64,000 nucleotides of DNA from Labrys monachus. Its GTDB lineage: Bacteria; Pseudomonadota; Alphaproteobacteria; Rhizobiales; Labraceae. Positions within the stretch are counted from its first letter, which is position 1. Every line of letters starts with the position of its first letter. Under the pieces are notes generated by a model. It made no database searches. It was not told the DNA's origin and worked only from the letters and a program-made list of their open reading frames with translations. Positions 58,933 to 64,000 of the stretch are shown here, piece by piece. Both the position numbers and the translations under genes were made by a program. The DNA lies in assembly GCF_030814655.1 (NCBI RefSeq), contig NZ_JAUSVK010000001.1:5773001-5837000 (forward strand). Direction: 5' to 3'.

Positions 58933-59302
58933 GCCTTATTTCCCCCGCCCGATTACATTTTAGGCTCATCGTTTTCGTGGGCGCAAGAGTTTCGGCGCGT
59001 GCCGTCGGTCTACCTGGTGTCCACCTGCTCGCATATATGCAGACCAGTGGATCCAGCATCGTGTAGCAAACATAACCGCACACTGCCGAAATGAAGGGAC
59101 GAGGCTTTGCTCGCCGAAGCCCCAGGGATCCAAGTGCCTGCCATTTTGCGTTTCGCCGCCGACGGCGACCGGCCGGCCACCGACCCTCGCGGCGATTTCA
59201 GCCAAGATGGTCAGCCTCGGCCAGCCGGAATTGCCGCCGGTGACGGCGTGGATCTTCTATGGCGCGCTGTGGCACGCCGGTGCCCTGAGAGCCCTCACGC
59301 CG
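58933..59302. other. Region upstream of zorA, downstream border of the defence island
   Basis: 370 bases. An AT-richer stretch (58933-58975) directly before zorA includes a TAAAAT that may be the -10 of the leftward zor promoter. The rest has only short frames; one leftward frame of 79 codons has no recognised domain. No tRNA, integrase or direct repeat is recognised. Confidence 0.4.
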
Positions 59303-60850
59303 TCATGCCCGTTCAATCCTCGCAAGCTCCTCGAAGAAGCCGGCCGACTGGTCGAGCAGGCGGGCATAGAAGGCGGCATACTCCCCGTAGAGGGCCGCGT
59401 TGCCGGGGGAGGGATGGGTGAGCGCGCCGTCGGTCTTGACGAAGCGGCGCGCGGTGGCGGCGATGTCGTCGAACAGGCCGACGGCCTTGCCGGCGACGAT
59501 GGCGCTGCCGAGCGTGCCGAACTCGTCCCGGTCGAGCCGGCCATAGTCGAGCCCGAGAATGTCGGCCTTGATCTGGCGGAAGGCCTGGCTGCGGGCGCCG
59601 CCGCCGATGCCGAACACGCGCGTGGGCTCGAGGTCCGGCGCCAGGGTCCGCACCGAGCGCAGATAGAGCGCATATTCGTAGCCGATGCTCTCCATGATGG
59701 CGCGCACCATATGCGCCTTGCCGTGCTTCCAGGTCAGCCCGACGAAGGCGCCGCGCATGTCGGTGTTGTTGGGCGTGTTGCGCCCGCCGAGATGGGGCAG
59801 GAACACCAGCCGGTCGGAGCCGGGCGGCGCGGTCTCGGCGAGGGCGGCCAGCTCGTCATAGGGGTCGCGGCCGGCGGACAGCCACCCCTCCTTCTCGGCA
59901 CCGCACATCGCGTCGCGGAACCAGCGCAGGTTCAGGCCGCCGCCCGCCACATAGGCCATGGCGTAATAGAGCCCGGGCACGACATGCGGGCAGGTCATCA
60001 GCGCCCGGTAGGCGGTATCGGTGGCGAAACGGTCGATCACGATGGAGAACACCGAGGCGGTGCCGGCGGCGTCATACACCATGCCCGGATCGACGAAGCC
60101 GCCGCCGAGCACATTGGCAGCCTGGTCGCCGCAGCCGGCGGCGATGGGCGTGCCCTCCACCAGCCCGGTCGCCTCGGCGGCGGCCCGCGTCAGCCTGCCG
60201 ACGATGTCCCAGGGCTCGACGATGCGGGGCAGCTTTTCCGCCGTGAGCCCGAATTCGGCGAGCAGATCGTCGTTCCAGCGGTTGTTCGCGGTGTCGGCGA
60301 AGGTGGAGAAGTTGAGATAGGTGCGGTCCATGAAGGCGTCGCGGCCGCGCAGGCCGGCCATGCGGCCGGCGACATAGGCCGCCGGCTGGACGAAGGCGCG
60401 GATGCGGCTCCAGGCCTCGGGATGCTCCTGCTGCCAATAGAGGATCTTCGGGCCGTGATTGTAGGACGGCGCGCAGCCGGAAGAGCGCAGGATCTCGGTC
60501 TCCTGCTGCTTGAGGCGCGGCAGGAAGGCGGCGCAGCGATTGTCGAGCCAGGAATCGTAATGGGTCGGCGCGTTCCAGTCGTCGTCCACGGTGCAGACGC
60601 CGGCCATCTGGCCGTCGATGGCGATGGCCGCGACGTCGCTCCCGCGCACGCCGCTCTTCGCCACGGCGGCGCTGATGGTGCGCAGTACGGAGCCCTCGAT
60701 GTCGTCCGGGCGCTGCTCCACCCAGCCGGCCTGCGGATAGATCAGCACCGATTCCTCGAAGGCCGAGCCGAGCAGCCGGCCCGCCTCGTCATAGAGGCCA
60801 GTCTTGGTGCCGGTGGTGCCGATATCCACGCCGATCACGCAATGGGCCAT
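59303..60850 (-). CDS. FGGY-family carbohydrate kinase (xylulokinase-like)
   Basis: Phosphorylates a sugar or polyol-derived ketose. 515 residues. Phosphate-1 motif VIGVDIGTTGTKTGLYDEAG at the start, substrate region SWLDNRC and SSGCAPSYNHGPKILYW, catalytic Asp region AAGCGDQAANVLGGG (Gly-Cys-Gly-Asp-Gln) and ATP-binding FGIGGGARSQAFRQIKADIL near residue 405, with FGTLGSAIVAG as the adenine loop. GGGAGG lies 6 bases before the ATG at 60850. Runs in the same direction as the dehydrogenase and RpiR genes, so it is part of their unit. The exact substrate is unknown. Confidence 0.92.
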   Translation of the reverse strand: MAHCVIGVDIGTTGTKTGLYDEAGRLLGSAFEESVLIYPQAGWVEQRPDDIEGSVLRTISAAVAKSGVRGSDVAAIAIDGQMAGVCTVDDDWNAPTHYDSWLDNRCAAFLPRLKQQETEILRSSGCAPSYNHGPKILYWQQEHPEAWSRIRAFVQPAAYVAGRMAGLRGRDAFMDRTYLNFSTFADTANNRWNDDLLAEFGLTAEKLPRIVEPWDIVGRLTRAAAEATGLVEGTPIAAGCGDQAANVLGGGFVDPGMVYDAAGTASVFSIVIDRFATDTAYRALMTCPHVVPGLYYAMAYVAGGGLNLRWFRDAMCGAEKEGWLSAGRDPYDELAALAETAPPGSDRLVFLPHLGGRNTPNNTDMRGAFVGLTWKHGKAHMVRAIMESIGYEYALYLRSVRTLAPDLEPTRVFGIGGGARSQAFRQIKADILGLDYGRLDRDEFGTLGSAIVAGKAVGLFDDIAATARRFVKTDGALTHPSPGNAALYGEYAAFYARLLDQSAGFFEELARIERA

Positions 60851-60924
60851 TGGCGCCCTCCCGTTTCGTCTTCTTGCCGGACGCCGGTCATCCGGCGCCC
60901 TTCGTGCCGTCCGCCCCGGTCCCG

Positions 60925-62583
60925 TCAGCCCTCGACCAGGCGGCGTTCGTCGTCCGGCGTCCAGCGCGTGCCCTCGGCCGCGGCCGGGCGCAGGCCGGCG
61001 ATGCGCGTCACCGGCAGATCGAGCCGGCCGGGATAGATCGCGATCTTGCCCGACACGCGCCCCTCGCTCACCGCCGCGAGGGCTTCGGGCAAAGCGCCGA
61101 ACCCCGCCACGGCCTCGAGGTTGCCGGACAGGTCGAGCGAGCCCTCCACCACCCGGTCGAGCACGGCGATCTGGTCGGCCACCGTCGAACCGGTCGAGCC
61201 GGTGAAGCGCGCGCCCTGCGAGGCGATGCGCCCGAGCGGCAGGCGGCAGGCCTTGCCGAAGGCCATGCCGGCGAAGAGCACCAGCAGGCCGTCCGGCTTC
61301 ATCATCGCGGCTCCCCGCTCGATCGCCTCCACCTCGGGCGCCACGACGGCGACGTCGTCGCATCCGTCCGGCGCGAGGCGGGCGACCGTCTCCGCCACCG
61401 CGTGGTCCTGCGCGACCACCAGCCTCTTGCCGTGCCGGCGCGCCAGCGGGCCGAAATCGGCCTCCAGGCTGGCGCAGCGGTCCGCCTTGCGCGAGGCGGC
61501 GATGACGGTCGCCGGCCCGTCCGCGAGTTCCAGCGCCCGGTGGACATGGATGCGGCCCATGGCGCCGCCCGCGCCCAGGATCAGCATGGTGCCGCCGGCC
61601 CGCGGGGCGAAGCGGTGGCGGGACGGCGCGAACGCCTCGGCGACGGAGGGGCCGGGGGCGCCGAGGAAGGACAGCTCATGATAATGGATGCGGGCGGCAT
61701 CGACGACGACCGGCGCGGCCTCGGTCGCGGCGCCGACGAGCGCCATCAGCCCGCCGCGGGCCAGGCGCGGCACCAGACGCTCGATCGCGGCGACGTCCGG
61801 CCGGCCGAGGACGAGAATGTCGTCATAGGGCTGCGCGCCGGCCGGCGCGGCGAGGAAGGCGTCGAGCGTGGCGAAGGCGCCGGCGCGCCGCGGGCCGGCC
61901 CAGGCCTCGGCCGCCTCGCCGCCGCCGACCAGCGTCACCGCCGCCCCCTCCGGGCATGCGACGTCCAGCGCGACGGCGTCCGCGCCGGCGAAGCCGACGA
62001 CGAGCAGGCTGCCGCCGGGCTTGAGCACGGTGCGGCAATTCGGGCGATAGGCGGCCTCGACGCAGGAATAGGGCTCGAGCATGGCGATGATCGCCGCGCT
62101 GATGTCTGCGGGCACCGGGAAGACATAGGGACCCGCTCCCGCCAGCACGCGGGCATCGAGCCGGATGAACTGGGCGAAGGCGCCCGGAAGGTCCATGCCG
62201 ACGGTGCGGCGCACGCCGTCCACCATGATCGCCGGCTGCAGGCCGAGGCGGTCGCCCGGGCGGAAACGGTCTTTCCACCGCTCGCCGACGTCGCAGACGG
62301 TCAGCGCCATCTCGTGGCCGAGCACCGCCGGCGAACGCTTGAGGTCGCGGTCGGCGAACAAAGGATGGGCGGCGCCCATGCGGATGATCTTGATGTCGGA
62401 GGAGCAGATGCACACGGCGTCCACCCGGGCGACGATCTCGTCCGGCCCCGCCGCCGCCTGCGCCTCCTCCACATAGCTCCCGTCGACGCCGATGTCGCTG
62501 ATCTCGCCGCCGGCAAACGGCCACAGGCGGTTGAGGGACGGCAGGGCGGCCCGTTCGATCTTCTCTGTCATTCCATTCCGCAT
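60925..62583 (-). CDS. Zinc-type alcohol dehydrogenase with two Rossmann-like units
   Basis: 552 residues, longer than the usual 350. GroES-like catalytic part: VDAVCICSSDIKIIRMGAAH (catalytic-zinc Cys), SPAVLGHEMALTVCDVGERW (GHE) and FRPGDRLGLQPAIM. A first nucleotide-binding-like unit VLKPGGSLLVVGFAGADAVA near residue 200 lacks a clear GxGxxG. A second, complete one GGTMLILGAGGAMGRIHVHR near residue 340 is followed by the remainder of the domain. Such large zinc dehydrogenases occur with sorbose or polyol kinases. It begins directly after the RpiR stop codon. Probably oxidises a polyol or reduces a sugar phosphate. Confidence 0.82.
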   Translation of the reverse strand: MRNGMTEKIERAALPSLNRLWPFAGGEISDIGVDGSYVEEAQAAAGPDEIVARVDAVCICSSDIKIIRMGAAHPLFADRDLKRSPAVLGHEMALTVCDVGERWKDRFRPGDRLGLQPAIMVDGVRRTVGMDLPGAFAQFIRLDARVLAGAGPYVFPVPADISAAIIAMLEPYSCVEAAYRPNCRTVLKPGGSLLVVGFAGADAVALDVACPEGAAVTLVGGGEAAEAWAGPRRAGAFATLDAFLAAPAGAQPYDDILVLGRPDVAAIERLVPRLARGGLMALVGAATEAAPVVVDAARIHYHELSFLGAPGPSVAEAFAPSRHRFAPRAGGTMLILGAGGAMGRIHVHRALELADGPATVIAASRKADRCASLEADFGPLARRHGKRLVVAQDHAVAETVARLAPDGCDDVAVVAPEVEAIERGAAMMKPDGLLVLFAGMAFGKACRLPLGRIASQGARFTGSTGSTVADQIAVLDRVVEGSLDLSGNLEAVAGFGALPEALAAVSEGRVSGKIAIYPGRLDLPVTRIAGLRPAAAEGTRWTPDDERRLVEG

Positions 62584-63471
62584 CTATTTCAGCCGGCTCC
62601 TGACGATGACGGCATCGGTGTAGTCGAGCCGTGCCAGCGCTCGCTGATGGTCCTGCACGGCGACGAGGGCGTAGAGGGCGTCCATGGCGGCGAGCTGCGC
62701 CATCTTGGACACCATGGATTCATACATGCCCTCCCCGCCCGTCGGCTCCGGCGCCGCGCCCGGCGTGAGGAGGACGGCATCGGCGCTGCGCGCCAGCGGC
62801 GAGCCGGCGGCGGAGGTGATGGCGATGGACGGCATGCCGAGGGCGGCCGCCTCGCGCACGGCCTCGACGGTCGAGCGGGTGCGGCCGGACTCGCTGATGC
62901 CGATCGCCACCGCCCGCCCCGCCAGTCCGGCGACCGAGAACATCTGGATGTTGGCGTCGCGATTGTAGACGCAGGCCTTGCCGATGCGCAGGAAGCGCAT
63001 GACGCCGTCCTCGGCGGCCAGCAGGGACGAGCCGACGCCGAAGAAGACGAGCGTGTCATGGGCGGCGACGAGATCGGCCGCCCGCTGCAGCTGAACGGGA
63101 TCGAGGCTGATGCTCGCGGCCTGGATGATCTCCGCCTGGCGCCGCGCCACCTTGGCGATGATCGCCGCGGCATCGTCGCCGGGCGCGATGCCTTCATAGA
63201 CCGACGGCTCGCCGGTCCGGTTCGCGCCGACCGACCGGGTCAGACCTTCGGCCAGCATGATGCGGAAATCCTGGTAGCTCTCGGCCCCGACCGCGCGCAC
63301 GAAGCGGCTGACCGAGGATTGCGACACCCGGCAGGCTTCCGCCAATTCCTTGATGCTCATGGCCTTGGCCTCCGAGGTACGGTCGAGCACCAGGTCCGCG
63401 ACGCGGCGCAGCGTCGGATTCAATCCGCCGCGCAAGGCATCGATCCGCCGCGTGATTTCCGTCCCCTGCAT
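62584..63471 (-). CDS. RpiR-family transcriptional regulator with SIS domain
   Basis: 295 residues. N-terminal helix-turn-helix: SIKELAEACRVSQSSVSRFV, then RAVGAESYQDFRIMLAEGLT. C-terminal sugar-isomerase (SIS) domain from residue 125, including LVFFGVGSSLLAAEDGVMRF, AIGISESGRTRSTVEAVREA and TSAAGSPLARSADAVLLTPG, which binds a phosphorylated sugar as effector. The ATG at 63471 follows AGAGGCGGG. Divergent from an ABC-transporter operon with a palindrome in the gap; it most likely represses both transcription units. Confidence 0.91.
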   Translation of the reverse strand: MQGTEITRRIDALRGGLNPTLRRVADLVLDRTSEAKAMSIKELAEACRVSQSSVSRFVRAVGAESYQDFRIMLAEGLTRSVGANRTGEPSVYEGIAPGDDAAAIIAKVARRQAEIIQAASISLDPVQLQRAADLVAAHDTLVFFGVGSSLLAAEDGVMRFLRIGKACVYNRDANIQMFSVAGLAGRAVAIGISESGRTRSTVEAVREAAALGMPSIAITSAAGSPLARSADAVLLTPGAAPEPTGGEGMYESMVSKMAQLAAMDALYALVAVQDHQRALARLDYTDAVIVRSRLK

Positions 63472-63540
63472 ACCCGCCTCTACCGCCAGCCAGACTGCGC
63501 CCTGCTTAACCGATTTCACGCCCCCTCGCTTGGTAGTAAC

Positions 63541-63567
63541 TTTCTTGCACGATGTGATGCAAGGAAA
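63541..63567. promoter_or_regulatory. Candidate RpiR operator (TTTCTTGCA / TGCAAGGAAA)
   Basis: TTTCTTGCA at 63541-63549 and TGCAAGGAAA at 63558-63567 are inverted repeats with one extra base in the second arm and an 8-base spacer. AT-rich for the window, 70 bases upstream of the RpiR start and 199 bases before the transporter gene, hence well placed to regulate both. Confidence 0.65.
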
Positions 63568-63766
63568 TTTTATGCCTGGACGGGCGTGGTGACCGATGTT
63601 AGCGTTCCTGCCAATGGCTGGTGCCGAGGCGCCGGCCAGACGGAATCTCGCGGGGAGCGGGCCGGCGGCAACGACCGTGCGGCAACGACCCCACCGCGTC
63701 GGAGAAGCCGGCCGCGTCGCCGGTTCTCCGGGCGGCACAAGCCGGAAACAAGGGAGGAAACGGATT

Positions 63767-64000
63767 ATGCGTCAGAGCTTTTTGCGGACCGCGGCGGCAG
63801 CGACGGGCATCGCCCTCGCGGCCTCGGCGGCGTCGGCAGCCGAGGTCTCGAAGGTCGGGATCACCGTCGGCTCCCTCGGCAACCCCTATTATGCAGTGAC
63901 GAACGGCGCCATCCAGGACACCGCCGCCAAGCTGACGCCGGGCGCCGAGGTGACCGCGGTATCGGCCGACTACGATCTCGGCAAGCAATTCAACCAGATC
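63767..64000 (+). CDS. Sugar ABC transporter periplasmic binding protein, 3' end outside window
   Basis: 78 codons visible; the gene continues past the window. Sec signal peptide MRQSFLRTAAAATGIALAAS with cleavage near ASA-AE. The mature start EVSKVGITVGSLGNPYYAVT is the typical Peripla_BP_4 beginning (ligand-loop NPYY), followed by GAIQDTAAKLTPGAEVTAVS. AGGGAGGAAA lies 7 bases before the ATG. Divergent from the RpiR regulator, so the transporter probably supplies the sugar or polyol handled by the dehydrogenase and FGGY kinase. Confidence 0.9.
   Translation, partial: MRQSFLRTAAAATGIALAASAASAAEVSKVGITVGSLGNPYYAVTNGAIQDTAAKLTPGAEVTAVSADYDLGKQFNQI

Noticed and set aside
58966-59205. Leftward 79-codon frame before zorA as a gene or transposase remnant
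   Set aside because: No recognised domain, no ribosome site and no similarity that can be named from the sequence.

Overview
The window is high-GC, densely coded DNA that reads as a chromosomal segment of an alphaproteobacterium, most likely Hyphomicrobiales (Rhizobiales). The evidence is the gene families: several sugar ABC transporters of rhizobial type, a BigR/Blh sulfide-response operon, an unorthodox chemosensory operon with HEAT and STAS-like proteins, a SHOCT-like small protein, and REP-like palindromes. The genus cannot be read from the sequence. No rRNA, tRNA, CRISPR array, integrase or complete insertion sequence was recognised.

Layout. 1-3.5 kb: end of a ribose-type ABC transporter operon (binding protein, double ATPase, permease). 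3.5-14.8 kb: housekeeping and accessory genes (cytochrome b561/YceI pair, secreted repeat protein, SMP-30 lactonase plus 2-hydroxyacid dehydrogenase, thioesterase, methyltransferase, SHOCT-like protein, cation/H+ antiporter, DUF4239 membrane protein, a 59-residue one-helix protein, MFS exporter). 15.0-23.2 kb: a GntR-controlled catabolic module (ABM-fold protein, HpcH/HpaI aldolase, 2-hydroxyacid dehydrogenase) followed by an ABC importer whose gaps before the binding protein, between binding protein and permeases, and between permeases and ATPase each carry a palindromic repeat. 23.3-35.7 kb: a leftward chemosensory operon with a soluble double-hairpin receptor, triple-domain CheW, CheB, HEAT protein, CheR, CheY-like regulator, CheA and STAS-like protein, then a receiver, CheC and a PAS hybrid kinase. 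Most junctions are 4-base stop/start overlaps, several with GTG or TTG starts.

36.1-43.1 kb: acetate kinase, a small protein, a PfkB sugar kinase preceded by a run of 15 G, then the sulfide/persulfide operon (Blh dioxygenase, BigR, two YeeE/YedE-type membrane proteins, TauE/SafE exporter) and a DnaB-like mini-ATPase. 43.3-49.3 kb: three consecutive divergent regulator/target pairs (HxlR with an MDR oxidoreductase, LysR with an SDR, AraC with an MFS exporter), each with an inverted repeat between the genes.

49.6-58.9 kb: an anti-phage locus. Reading leftward, zorA-zorB-zorC-zorD form a complete type I Zorya system (MotA-like motor with long cytoplasmic tail, OmpA-like stator with Asp26, EH-signature protein, SNF2 helicase). 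A UvrD/Rep-type helicase gene runs toward it and ends three bases from the end of zorD, an arrangement outside the core Zorya definition and the most interesting point of the window. 59.3-64 kb: an FGGY sugar kinase, a two-Rossmann zinc dehydrogenase and an RpiR regulator, divergent from the start of another sugar ABC transporter. Together these form a polyol or sugar uptake and oxidation unit with a clear candidate operator.
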